From: Leptospirales bacterium
GTDB taxonomy: Bacteria; Spirochaetota; Leptospiria; Leptospirales; Leptonemataceae
Assembly (NCBI GenBank): GCA_019694685.1
Contig: JAIBBM010000045.1
Coordinates: forward strand, 1 to 32,076
Length of the DNA: 32,076 bases
Reading direction: 5' to 3'
Positions 1 through 7,198 of this stretch are shown piece by piece; position 1 is the first letter of the stretch; every line of letters begins with the position of its first letter. A program made the translations under genes and the position numbers. Under the pieces are notes generated by a model. The model made no database searches and had not been told where the DNA came from. It saw nothing but the letters and a program-made list of their open reading frames with translations.

Positions 1-536
1 TAGAGCTCAGGGCTGCTCAATAGATAGTGACCGTGATGCATCCAGGCTCCCAGCGGCGGGAATCGTCTGGCGATGCGATACAAAAATGCATAGAATGGTC
101 GCTGGCTCTTCTCTGTTTCGTACTCTTCGATTGTTTCCGGAATCCAGGCGTTGTCAAAGTAGATGGAGTCTTCTCTCTTCAGCAGATTCGTATACTTGTG
201 ATGCGCATCGTGCGAATGCTTCCACGCATAGAATGGATAACAAACAGGCAACAGCAGAACGTGGCCAAGCACATCCATGATGCGCCTGCTCTTGAGAATA
301 GAATAGTGGCCGCAGTCATGCGCGAGCACAAACAATGAAGTGGAGGCAGTTCCGCCAACGAACCAGCTGATTGGATAAAGCCAATATATGGATTTCTCCC
401 ATACAAACCATGCGAAGGCGACGGATGCAGAATAAAAGATGATGCCACTGGCCATGTAGAGAAGGGCGCGGCCAGCGTGAGGTCTCATGCAATGAGGAGG
501 TATGACTGCTCGAACGGCAGACAATGACTTTTGCAT
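1..536 (-). CDS. Membrane fatty acid desaturase, Delta12/omega-3 type (3' end outside the window)
   Basis: The frame is open from an ATG at 536 to the left edge, giving 178 residues of the N-terminal half. It has the first two iron-binding histidine boxes of membrane desaturases: HDCGH at residues 73-77 and HDAHH at 109-113 (in the context KHSHDAHHKYTN). Hydrophobic segments lie at about residues 24-45 and 50-72. The N-terminal motif VRAVIPPHC matches the (I/V)RxxIPxHC motif of plant and cyanobacterial Delta12/omega-3 desaturases, and a residue stretch DNAW follows the second box as in cyanobacterial DesA-like enzymes. The family uses di-iron, O2 and an electron donor to add a double bond to a lipid-bound acyl chain. 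The start codon overlaps the stop of the upstream desaturase (TAATG), so translation is probably coupled. The two proteins look like tandem paralogues. Regiospecificity cannot be read from sequence, and the third histidine box lies outside the window. Confidence 0.85.
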   Translation of the reverse strand, partial: MQKSLSAVRAVIPPHCMRPHAGRALLYMASGIIFYSASVAFAWFVWEKSIYWLYPISWFVGGTASTSLFVLAHDCGHYSILKSRRIMDVLGHVLLLPVCYPFYAWKHSHDAHHKYTNLLKREDSIYFDNAWIPETIEEYETEKSQRPFYAFLYRIARRFPPLGAWMHHGHYLLSSPEL

Positions 537-1609
537 TATCTTGCTCCGGCCTCTTTGAGAGAGGCCGATGGCTTTCCGGAGTCACTCTCCTGACCCAGTG
601 TGGCCGCGGGGCGATAGAAAACCACTGGTCCTTCATCGCTTACAATGTGGCAGCTGCGAAAGGCTCGCCAGAACGCGCGAAAGATGGATTCATCTGACTT
701 TCTGTACAGATCTCCGAGGAACGGAGCCATGTGAGAAGTGGCTTCGCGCAATTTATAGTGAGGGATTCCAATGAATAAATGATGCACCATGTGAGTGCCA
801 ATATTGTGGTGAAACCATTCAAAAATTCCGTACGAGCGATCCACCGAAGAAAGATTACCGCGCACGAAATTCCAGGCTTCCCCGCGATACCAGGGAACAT
901 CCGGAGCGGTGTGATGAAGGAATGTGACCAGGTCCAGCCACACCACGAATACAAAGTACGGTGCAATGTAGAACTTTGCAAGAAATACGATTCCGAATTT
1001 CCATCCGACCACACACAGGCCAGCAAAGAAGATTCCCCAGAGAAGAGTGCTCGTCAGCACATCCCATTTTTCAGAAGGGCGAAACAGATCACTGCCGGGA
1101 AGGAAGTGAGAACCGTCGCGACCAGGGGATCTGCGAAACAGATACAGCGGAAAAAGGAATAGAAATACATAGTATCGCAAGATGCGAATGGACAGAGTCA
1201 TGTGTGAATACTGAGTTTCAGTGACTGGATACCACGTTTCATCTTTGTCCACATCACCAGTATGCTGGTGGTGAGTGCGATGACTGATTCTCCAACCATG
1301 GTAGGGCACTAGAATAGGCGTGTGACTCAAATGGCCGATTAGATTGTTCAACCACTTGATGTGCGAGAAAGAACCATGCCCACAATCATGACCCACAACG
1401 AACAAAGCCCAGAACATGGTTCCCTGGAGAAACCAGTAGACTGGATAGAAATACCAGCTGTCCAGATAGAGAGCGAGAGAAGCAAGGCCGGCGATGGTGC
1501 TGATGTCGAAGAAGAAATAGAACAGGGACTTCCATACGGACGGTTGAAAACAGTGATTGGGAATGCTTGCGCGAATTTGAGAGATCGATGGGACTACGGG
1601 TGGCTGCAT
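536..1609 (-). CDS. Membrane fatty acid desaturase, Delta12/omega-3 type
   Basis: This 357-residue protein has all three histidine boxes of di-iron acyl-lipid desaturases: HDCGH at 74-78, HRTHH at 110-114 and HMVHH at 273-277. The N-terminus (IRASIPNHCFQPSVWKS) is typical of the plant FAD2/FAD3 and cyanobacterial DesA/DesB group. Hydrophobic segments at about 30-72 and 160-225 fit the usual four-helix membrane topology with the boxes on the cytoplasmic face. It lies between a biotin-carrier gene upstream and a second desaturase downstream, with TAATG overlaps at both junctions, so the three are very likely one operon. Acyl-lipid desaturation for membrane fluidity or polyunsaturated lipid synthesis is the likely role. 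Substrate and double-bond position are unknown. Confidence 0.92.
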   Translation of the reverse strand: MQPPVVPSISQIRASIPNHCFQPSVWKSLFYFFFDISTIAGLASLALYLDSWYFYPVYWFLQGTMFWALFVVGHDCGHGSFSHIKWLNNLIGHLSHTPILVPYHGWRISHRTHHQHTGDVDKDETWYPVTETQYSHMTLSIRILRYYVFLFLFPLYLFRRSPGRDGSHFLPGSDLFRPSEKWDVLTSTLLWGIFFAGLCVVGWKFGIVFLAKFYIAPYFVFVVWLDLVTFLHHTAPDVPWYRGEAWNFVRGNLSSVDRSYGIFEWFHHNIGTHMVHHLFIGIPHYKLREATSHMAPFLGDLYRKSDESIFRAFWRAFRSCHIVSDEGPVVFYRPAATLGQESDSGKPSASLKEAGAR

Positions 1610-2148
1610 TATGATCCTTCGAGTTCGACCAGGTTCAGATCCGGTGACACCAGATCTCCAACCTTGCAGTGAACGGCCTTTACTTTGCCGCTCAAAGTCG
1701 CTTTGATTGCGTTTTCCATTTTCATTGCTTCCACAATTACAATGGTCTGATCCTTCTGAACTGAATCGCCCACGGCCACTTGCACGGCAATGACTTTTCC
1801 CGGCATAGGACTTCTGTGAAGATTCGATGTGTTTGTTTCAAGGTCTGCAGGAGAAACAGACTTCATTCGAAAGGTCTGGCCTGCGATATGAACATAGACT
1901 TCGTCGCCCGCGAAGTAGAATCGTCCTTTCGTTTCGCCCGCGGCTGTCTGAATGGAAAAAGTATCTCCATTCAAAATCTGTGCTGTTTCTACAGGCAGCT
2001 TTATGTCTGGTTTGCCTTCTTCCGAGATTCCGATGTAGAATCCTTCGCCCTGTTTCTGCAGCTCGATTGTAAAGGGGATTCCGTCCTGGACGAAGGTCTT
2101 GATCATGTTCGTAACTCGCACGGCCTCGGAGGCTGTCGACTCAATCAT
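1609..2148 (-). CDS. Biotin carboxyl carrier-type protein (acyl-CoA carboxylase biotinyl domain)
   Basis: This protein is up to 179 residues long. The C-terminal 75 residues form a biotinyl/lipoyl domain starting at MPGKV, with the canonical biotin attachment motif EAMKMEN; the modified lysine is K143 in this numbering. The N-terminal 100 residues resemble the linker/BT-like region seen before the biotinyl domain in propionyl- and methylcrotonyl-CoA carboxylase alpha chains, so it looks like a free-standing carrier of an acyl-CoA carboxylase rather than AccB of the classical complex. Its stop overlaps the desaturase start (TAATG). No carboxylase or transferase subunit is visible here, so its partners must be encoded elsewhere. 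The start at 2148 leaves little room for a promoter before the divergent mazG; the ATG at 2106 (MIKTFVQDG) is a reasonable alternative. Confidence 0.85.
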   Translation of the reverse strand: MIESTASEAVRVTNMIKTFVQDGIPFTIELQKQGEGFYIGISEEGKPDIKLPVETAQILNGDTFSIQTAAGETKGRFYFAGDEVYVHIAGQTFRMKSVSPADLETNTSNLHRSPMPGKVIAVQVAVGDSVQKDQTIVIVEAMKMENAIKATLSGKVKAVHCKVGDLVSPDLNLVELEGS

Positions 2149-2189
2149 GAAATGAATTGCGCGGCTGCAAGCCCGCAGTAACCGGGTCT

Positions 2190-2945
2190 GTGGACAATAG
2201 CCTTTCAGAACAATGGGCCAGACTGCAGGATATCACCCGCACTCTGCGCGAGCCAGGCGGATGCAACTGGGATCGCGCCCAGGATGCGGAGTCTATGCGC
2301 GTCTATTTGCTCGAAGAAGCATATGAAGTCATTGAGGCAGTCAACAGAAACGATCCCGCTCTGATTCGCGAAGAACTGGGAGATTTGCTCTTCATTGTTT
2401 TTTTCTATTCGCGCCTTTTCGAAGAGAAGGGAGTCTTTTCAGTTCAGGATGTGATGCGCGACGTTTCAGATAAGCTCGTTCGCAGACATCCTCATGTTTT
2501 TGGTGAGCAAAAGGATCATAGCGTTCAGGAAGTACTTCAAAACTGGGAAAAAATCAAGGCAAAAGAAAAATCCTCTGAAAGAGAGGCCTTTTTGCCCGCA
2601 CTTCTGCGTGCGTTCAAAGTGCAGGAGAAAGCAGCGCGCAAAGGTTTCGACTGGGAAAACGCAAGAGATGTTCTTCCGCATCTAGAATCTGAAGTGGCGG
2701 AGTTTCGTCAGGCAGTTGCAGACGGAGAAAGTTCTGCCAGGCGCGAAGAGGAAATCGGGGATATATTGTTTACAATCGTAAACTGTTTGCGGCATTTAGG
2801 AATTCACCCGGAAACGGCTCTTCACAGATCCACGGATAAATTTCAGGATCGTTTTGCGCGAATGACAGAATCCGCAGGCGAAGGATTCATGGATCTCAGT
2901 TTAGAGGAAAAGGAATTACTCTGGCAGAAATCAAAACAAAAATAG
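2190..2945 (+). CDS. mazG: Nucleoside triphosphate pyrophosphohydrolase MazG
   Basis: MazG hydrolyses (d)NTPs to monophosphate and pyrophosphate, cleaning the nucleotide pool. Two tandem MazG all-alpha domains are visible. The first carries GGCNWDRAQ followed by LLEEAYEVIEA and REELGDLLF, matching the metal-binding EExxE and ExxD motifs. The second carries LESEVAEF and EEEIGDILF, then a typical tail with KFxxRFxxM. I chose the GTG at 2190 (251 residues) because it puts the CNWD motif at the usual distance from the N-terminus. A TTG at 2157 (262 residues) is also in frame, and no strong Shine-Dalgarno sequence marks either. The 3' end overlaps the probable murB start by 25 bases. Confidence 0.92.
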   Translation: MDNSLSEQWARLQDITRTLREPGGCNWDRAQDAESMRVYLLEEAYEVIEAVNRNDPALIREELGDLLFIVFFYSRLFEEKGVFSVQDVMRDVSDKLVRRHPHVFGEQKDHSVQEVLQNWEKIKAKEKSSEREAFLPALLRAFKVQEKAARKGFDWENARDVLPHLESEVAEFRQAVADGESSARREEEIGDILFTIVNCLRHLGIHPETALHRSTDKFQDRFARMTESAGEGFMDLSLEEKELLWQKSKQK

Positions 2946-3973
2946 ATCTGGGCCCTTACACCACGATCCATCTGGGCGGACCCGCAGATTTTTTTCTAGA
3001 GGCAAACTCAGACCAGGAAATAATCCAGGGGCTTGCGTTTGCAGAAGATAAGAACTTGCGAGTGCGAATTCTCGGCGGTGGTTCCAATGTGATTTTCTCG
3101 GACGCTGGATTTCGCGGACTTGTCATTCGCGTGGCCACTCGCGGAATTGAACTGGAAAGGGAAACCAATCACGGGTCTGAACTTAGAGTCCAGGCGGGGC
3201 ACGAATGGGACGCATTCGTAGAGCATTGTGTGCGAGCCAACCTTTCCGGTGTAGAGTGTCTCTCCGGCATTCCGGGAACAGCGGGTGGAGTGCCCATTCA
3301 GAATGTGGGAGCCTACGGACAGGAAGCAAAAGAGACGATCGTTTCTGTTCGAGTTTATGATAGAAATGCGAAGAGCATTATTTCTATTCCGGGCACAGAG
3401 TGTGAGTTTGGTTACAGAACCAGTCGCTTTAAGCACAGAGAAGCAGGGCGATTCATCATTCTGGATGTACTCTTTGCCTTACGAAATGATTCCAGTCCGC
3501 CCCGTTATCCGGAATTGATCACCAAAATGCAGGATCCAGCAATCTCTGGGATTTCGCCTCATCCTCTGGCCGTGCGCACGGCTGTGCTATCACTCAGGAA
3601 AGCAAAGTCCATGGTTCATTCTGCAGAAGATCCGGATTCCATTTCCTGCGGCTCCTTCTTCACCAATCCAGTCCTGGATGCAGAGAGTCTGGCTAAACTC
3701 GAGGCAAAAATGAAGTCCAGCGGCCTGACTATGCCGCGGGCGTACCCGGACGGACACAACTTCAAAGTATCCGCTGCGTTTCTTGTGGAGAATGCTGGAT
3801 TTCACAAAGGACTCGTGCGTGGGGGTGCGGGCGTTTCCACAAAGCACGCTCTTGCTCTTATCAATCGAGGCGGAACAGCGGCCGATCTACTTTCGCTTGC
3901 AGATGAAATCAAAGGAGAAGTGCTATCACGCTTTGGAATTCAACTCGAGATGGAACCTGAATACATCGTTTGA
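2921..3973 (+). CDS. murB: UDP-N-acetylenolpyruvoylglucosamine reductase MurB, probable CTG start
   Basis: MurB is the FAD- and NADPH-dependent reductase that makes UDP-N-acetylmuramate, the second committed step of peptidoglycan precursor synthesis. The FAD-binding part is clear: PYTTIHLGGPADFF, then ILGGGSNVIFSD, then GIPGTAGGVPIQNVGAYGQE. The E. coli-type (type I) signature YRTSRFKHREAGRF is present. The proton-donor serine lies in SCGSFFTNPV (S245 with this start), and the end IQLEMEPEYIV is typical. The first standard in-frame start is a TTG at 3056, which would delete the conserved LGGPADFF region. Between the in-frame stop at 2837 and 3056 there is no ATG, GTG or TTG. A Shine-Dalgarno-like AGGA at 2911-2914 lies six bases before a CTG at 2921, so I place the start there (350 residues); ATT at 2915 is an alternative. 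It overlaps mazG, suggesting coupled translation. Confidence 0.9.
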   Translation: MAEIKTKIDLGPYTTIHLGGPADFFLEANSDQEIIQGLAFAEDKNLRVRILGGGSNVIFSDAGFRGLVIRVATRGIELERETNHGSELRVQAGHEWDAFVEHCVRANLSGVECLSGIPGTAGGVPIQNVGAYGQEAKETIVSVRVYDRNAKSIISIPGTECEFGYRTSRFKHREAGRFIILDVLFALRNDSSPPRYPELITKMQDPAISGISPHPLAVRTAVLSLRKAKSMVHSAEDPDSISCGSFFTNPVLDAESLAKLEAKMKSSGLTMPRAYPDGHNFKVSAAFLVENAGFHKGLVRGGAGVSTKHALALINRGGTAADLLSLADEIKGEVLSRFGIQLEMEPEYIV

Positions 3974-4008
3974 TTGCCTCCCTGAGCGTTTAGAATTTCC
4001 TGGCCCGG

Positions 4009-4521
4009 ATGGATTATTCCGGTGGCATTTTTAATGTAGAAGAGATCGAGCTCGTCTTTCCGAAGTTCAACAACGAAGCAAAAATGACGGAGAGCGAAAT
4101 ATGCATGAAGTGCCACGGTTGTTGCACGTACGTTGCTGTTCCTCTCGAATATCCAAGATCAAAAGATACTCTGGATACATACGTCTGGTACTTGCTACAC
4201 AGAAACGTAGAAATAGAAATCGACAACTACAATAAATGGTTTCTGATCTTTAAGACTCCTTGCGATAAGCTCCTACCGAACGGCGCATGCAGCATTTACG
4301 AAACGCGCCCGGAGATATGCCGGGATTATTCAGCAGACAATTGCTCTCGCACCGCGAAAGATCATGCACATCAATTCAAGCAACCATCGGAACTTCTACA
4401 GTATCTGGAGCAAAAGAAGAAAGCAAAGTCGGGGACGGTAAAGCCTGCATCCGCTTCGCGCAGAATTGCCGGTAAAAAGAGTGTTCGGATGACTGGAAAG
4501 AAATCAGCATTGCGCAAATGA
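4009..4521 (+). CDS. YkgJ-family zinc/iron-chelating cysteine-cluster protein
   Basis: This 170-residue protein has the cysteine pattern of the YkgJ/CxxCxxCC family: CMKCHGCC at residues 32-39, then C85, C94, C104 (ETRPEICRDY) and C112. The family is predicted to bind zinc or an Fe-S cluster, and its biochemical role is not established. The last 30 residues are rich in Lys, Arg and Ser and are probably disordered. The ATG at 4009 has no strong ribosome binding site; the ATG at 4084 (MTESEICMK) lies just before the first cysteine motif and could be the true start. Its stop overlaps the next gene's start (ATGA at 4518-4521), so translational coupling to the acyltransferase is likely and may indicate a shared envelope role. 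Confidence 0.85.
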   Translation: MDYSGGIFNVEEIELVFPKFNNEAKMTESEICMKCHGCCTYVAVPLEYPRSKDTLDTYVWYLLHRNVEIEIDNYNKWFLIFKTPCDKLLPNGACSIYETRPEICRDYSADNCSRTAKDHAHQFKQPSELLQYLEQKKKAKSGTVKPASASRRIAGKKSVRMTGKKSALRK

Positions 4522-5183
4522 AGCCTTTCTGGATTAGCATTGGCGTAAAACTGCTGATAGAGTTCTGGTTCTTGTTCATTCGTGCGAAGATCATAGTCCC
4601 ACCCGAAACAGAAAAGCTCCTCGCGGAGAAACGCGGATTCATTCTGGCCGGATTTCACAATCAAATCATGTCTTTGACGTATCATTGTTCCAAATATCTT
4701 GGAAAGAAGCGCAAGATCAAACTTACTCCTCTGGTTTCGCAATCAAAGGACGGAGAAATGATTTATCAGACGTTTCTGCGCTTTCAAATGTATTCAGAGC
4801 GAGGCTCTACGAGCAAAGGCGGAGCGGCAGCGTTTCGCGCTCTGCTCAAACGAATCAAGGATGGCTGGGTGCCGATTTTCACTCCGGATGGCCCCAGAGG
4901 CCCGCTCTACAAAGTACAACCTGGAGTCATTTCTCTGGCGGCGGCTACCGGTCTCCCCATCGTTCATTTCTTTTCCGTATTTGATCGCGCGTATCAAACA
5001 AGAAGCTGGGATAAGATGAGGCTGCCGAAGTTCGGCGCGAAGCAGTGGATTGAATATTCACAGCCCTTCTATGTGCCGCGAAAGCTGAGCGAAGAAGAGC
5101 TTGAGGAAACGATCGGCCGTCTGGAACGCGAAATGATGCAGCAGGTCGATCGCCTCGAAACTCTCGTTACGTCAAAAACTTGA
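4518..5183 (+). CDS. DUF374 / lysophospholipid acyltransferase-like membrane protein
   Basis: This 221-residue protein of the DUF374 branch of the LPLAT acyltransferase superfamily has a hydrophobic N-terminal segment (residues 4-22). It is followed by GFHNQ (His47, the position of the usual catalytic HxxxxD-like block, here with Asn next to it) and the family hallmark TPDGPRGP at 122-129. A GVISLAAATGLPIV stretch after it is also typical. The family is thought to acylate lysophospholipids or lipid A-like glycolipids at the inner membrane, and the exact substrate is unknown. It starts within the ATGA overlap with the YkgJ-like gene. Its last 17 bases overlap the end of the convergent DUF4337 gene. 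Confidence 0.85.
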   Translation: MKPFWISIGVKLLIEFWFLFIRAKIIVPPETEKLLAEKRGFILAGFHNQIMSLTYHCSKYLGKKRKIKLTPLVSQSKDGEMIYQTFLRFQMYSERGSTSKGGAAAFRALLKRIKDGWVPIFTPDGPRGPLYKVQPGVISLAAATGLPIVHFFSVFDRAYQTRSWDKMRLPKFGAKQWIEYSQPFYVPRKLSEEELEETIGRLEREMMQQVDRLETLVTSKT

Positions 5184-5754
5184 CCAGGAAATTCGGGTGA
5201 ATGTGCAGTTGCACAAAAGCCGCCACTCCCATGATCACTCCAAACGTACTTAGAACCATGGAAAAATAAAAGAGCCAGCGTTTTCCAGTCAGTGCGGAGA
5301 CGGCCAGTAGAGACATGGCAATCGAAAGAAACATATCTGACATGTCGAATTGATCATCTCTGTATCCGAGCGAATCGTATGCTTCTTCGTTTTTCTTTGC
5401 TTCTGCGCTTGCTTCCTCTGCGCGTTTTCTGTATTTCTCTATGGCGGCTTCGTATTCTTTTGCAGCTGTATTCAGAGCCTGTCTTTGTGCGCCTCCGGCT
5501 GTCAGAGATGCGATTTGAGTCTGCCTGAGGCCGTTTTCCGCAATGTGAAGTTTGATTTTAGATGCCTGCGATTCATTCCATCTGTCCACAGCGTCTGATT
5601 TCATTTGCAGCATTGCCTGCACTATGTTGTCGTCCTTGATCTTGGTAATTCCGGTAAACGTGGCAATGAGAGCCACGGCGACGGCCACCCAGTTGTTGAG
5701 CTGATCTTTCGCGTCCCGTGCTTTCTCCTCTGGCGACTTTTGTGACTCTTCCAT
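5167..5754 (-). CDS. DUF4337-type membrane protein
   Basis: This 195-residue protein has the DUF4337 architecture: a short charged N-terminus, one membrane segment (about 21-38, NNWVAVAVALIATFTG), a long Lys/Glu/Ala-rich coiled-coil region (about 50-130, including YEAAIEKYRKRAEEASAEAKKNEE) and two C-terminal membrane segments (about 138-156 and 160-182). The conserved QAMLQMKSDAVDRWNEYQASxIK-like block is recognisable. Function is unknown. A strong Shine-Dalgarno AAGGAG precedes the ATG at 5754, inside a small inverted repeat. It follows the RimI-like gene by 32 bases on the same strand, so the two may be co-transcribed. Confidence 0.8.
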   Translation of the reverse strand: MEESQKSPEEKARDAKDQLNNWVAVAVALIATFTGITKIKDDNIVQAMLQMKSDAVDRWNESQASKIKLHIAENGLRQTQIASLTAGGAQRQALNTAAKEYEAAIEKYRKRAEEASAEAKKNEEAYDSLGYRDDQFDMSDMFLSIAMSLLAVSALTGKRWLFYFSMVLSTFGVIMGVAAFVQLHIHPNFLVKFLT

Positions 5755-5757
5755 AGA

Positions 5758-5774
5758 AACTCCTTGCGGGAGTT
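5758..5774 (-). promoter_or_regulatory. Ribosome binding site inside a small hairpin
   Basis: On the minus strand AACTCC, a 5-base loop and GGAGTT form a 6-bp stem three bases before the ATG of the DUF4337 gene. The right arm contains the core of the Shine-Dalgarno sequence AAGGAG. Folding would reduce access to the ribosome binding site. The stem is short, so a regulatory role is only possible. Confidence 0.35.
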
Positions 5775-5786
5775 ACGATTGAGCAT

Positions 5787-6191
5787 TCAAAAACCGGACC
5801 TTTTTTCTAGCTGCATGACAATGCAATCGGACCCGTCTGCGTAGTACCGTTTTCTTCGCGCAATTTCCTTAAATCCACAACCAAGGTAGAGGGAGATGGC
5901 AGCGCGGTTTGAATCAGACACTTCGAGTAGAATCCTCTGCGACATGGCCACTAGCTCCATGATCATTGATTTTGCAAGGCCCAGCCTTCTTCCTGAAGGG
6001 GCAACGCCGATTCGCAGTAACTCGATTCCGTTCTCCGAGGATGTGGCCAGCAAATACGCACTGATTTGCTCATTTATTTTCCGAAATATTACGATGCTGT
6101 CTGGCCTGGCCACGCTTCCTTCGAGCATCTCTCTGGTCCAGGGATCCGGGAAGCAAAGCGATTCGAGCCGGCTGAGATCATCCAGGTTCAC
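5787..6191 (-). CDS. rimI: RimI-type GNAT N-acetyltransferase
   Basis: This 134-residue GNAT enzyme resembles the ribosomal-protein S18 N-alpha-acetyltransferase RimI. It begins with the ESLCFPDPWTREML block typical of RimI (residues 10-24). The acetyl-CoA loop is degenerate (GVAPSGRRLGLAKSMI, around 68-83, versus Q/RxxGxG/A), followed by LLEVSDSNRAAISLYLGCGFKEIARRKRYY, a close match to the RimI C-terminal signature with the catalytic tyrosine. The start is a GTG at 6191 with GAGG just upstream. It is divergent from dprA with about 56 bases between them. The protein is somewhat shorter than usual at the N-terminus. An assignment simply as a GNAT of the RimI group is safe; the substrate is inferred. 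Confidence 0.8.
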   Translation of the reverse strand: MNLDDLSRLESLCFPDPWTREMLEGSVARPDSIVIFRKINEQISAYLLATSSENGIELLRIGVAPSGRRLGLAKSMIMELVAMSQRILLEVSDSNRAAISLYLGCGFKEIARRKRYYADGSDCIVMQLEKRSGF

Positions 6192-6247
6192 GTGTCCTCG
6201 TACCTGTTTTTTTCGAAACGCACCATTCTTTTTTTACCATAGAAAAG

Positions 6248-7150
6248 ATGGAACGATTCATACTGGCCAGCTGCCTTCCTTATCGATCTGCCATTTATCG
6301 CATGGGCGGATTTCAGGCGTTTCCGAATGATTTTCTGAAGTTTTATACAAAGGAAGAAATCGAAACAGCAAGGATAGATGCGTCGCGTGCCCTGGAGATT
6401 CTAGAAAAAGACAAAGATCTTCGCTTTATTTCGATTCTGGATGAACGTTATCCGGCATCTCTACGCAACATCTATGATCCGCCTCCTGGATTGTATATTT
6501 GTGGAGCAGATCTTGACGGCGAGTTTGATGCCATAGTCGGCACGAGAGCTCCGTCCCCGGTCGTGCGATGCGCTGTGCGAATTTTAGTGAGATCTCTCTC
6601 TTCCATGATTGTTTCTGGTTTTGCCAGAGGCGTGGATGCAGAGGCGCATCTGGAATGCGCGCGCGGAGGCAGACGAACCATCGCAGTTCTCGGGTCCGGT
6701 CACAGATTCGCCGGACCTGGCTCCACCCTTCGCCTCCTTCGTCCGTACAGTGACTTCACTACATTTGTTTCTGAATTTCCGCCGCACTGGCCCGCAAGAT
6801 CGCACAGTTTTCCCAGGAGAAATCGAATCATCGCCGGACTTTCTGCCAGAGTATTTCTGATGCAGGCGCCTGCGAAGAGTGGCGCTCTGATCACCGCACG
6901 TTATGCTTTAGAAGAGGGTCGGGACCTGATTTGCTTTGATCATCCTGTGCTTGAGACCTGGATGAATGAGGGAGCCAGGCGACTCATCCAGGAAGGGGCC
7001 ACATTGCTCGAGATTGAGGCTCTGGATTCTCTATTTGTGCGTCCACCGGGGATCGTCTGGCCGCCCGGGAATGAGCAGCTGGAGTTTTTCGAAAAAAGGC
7101 AGAGGGGGTTGCTTCGTGTCTCCGATACCCTTTATATAGAAGAAGTTTAA
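6248..7150 (+). CDS. dprA: DNA-processing protein DprA (Smf)
   Basis: DprA loads RecA onto incoming single-stranded DNA during natural transformation and is widespread even in bacteria not known to be competent. The extended Rossmann fold is clear from about residue 95: VGTRAPSP, SGFARGVDAEAH (usual SGxARGID), GGRRTIAVLGSG, FPRRNRIIAGLS and AKSGALITARYALEEGRD. An N-terminal helical region (about 1-75) precedes it. At 300 residues it ends soon after the Rossmann fold and lacks the C-terminal winged-helix domain found in many homologues. Position directly before topA is a common bacterial arrangement and supports the call. Confidence 0.92.
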   Translation: MERFILASCLPYRSAIYRMGGFQAFPNDFLKFYTKEEIETARIDASRALEILEKDKDLRFISILDERYPASLRNIYDPPPGLYICGADLDGEFDAIVGTRAPSPVVRCAVRILVRSLSSMIVSGFARGVDAEAHLECARGGRRTIAVLGSGHRFAGPGSTLRLLRPYSDFTTFVSEFPPHWPARSHSFPRRNRIIAGLSARVFLMQAPAKSGALITARYALEEGRDLICFDHPVLETWMNEGARRLIQEGATLLEIEALDSLFVRPPGIVWPPGNEQLEFFEKRQRGLLRVSDTLYIEEV

Positions 7151-7198
7151 AAAAAGAGTGGCGCGATTGCGCGGCCGGGTCCCCGGAGACATAAAGTC

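Noticed and set aside
27..1672. Several plus-strand open frames (for example 27-338, 779-1162, 1361-1672) and short minus-strand frames
   Set aside because: They lie antisense to, or in another frame of, the desaturase genes, whose histidine boxes and coupled starts show the true coding strand.
6192..6247. T-rich stretch between the RimI-like gene and dprA as a terminator
   Set aside because: It lies between divergent starts and has no stem; more likely part of the promoter region.
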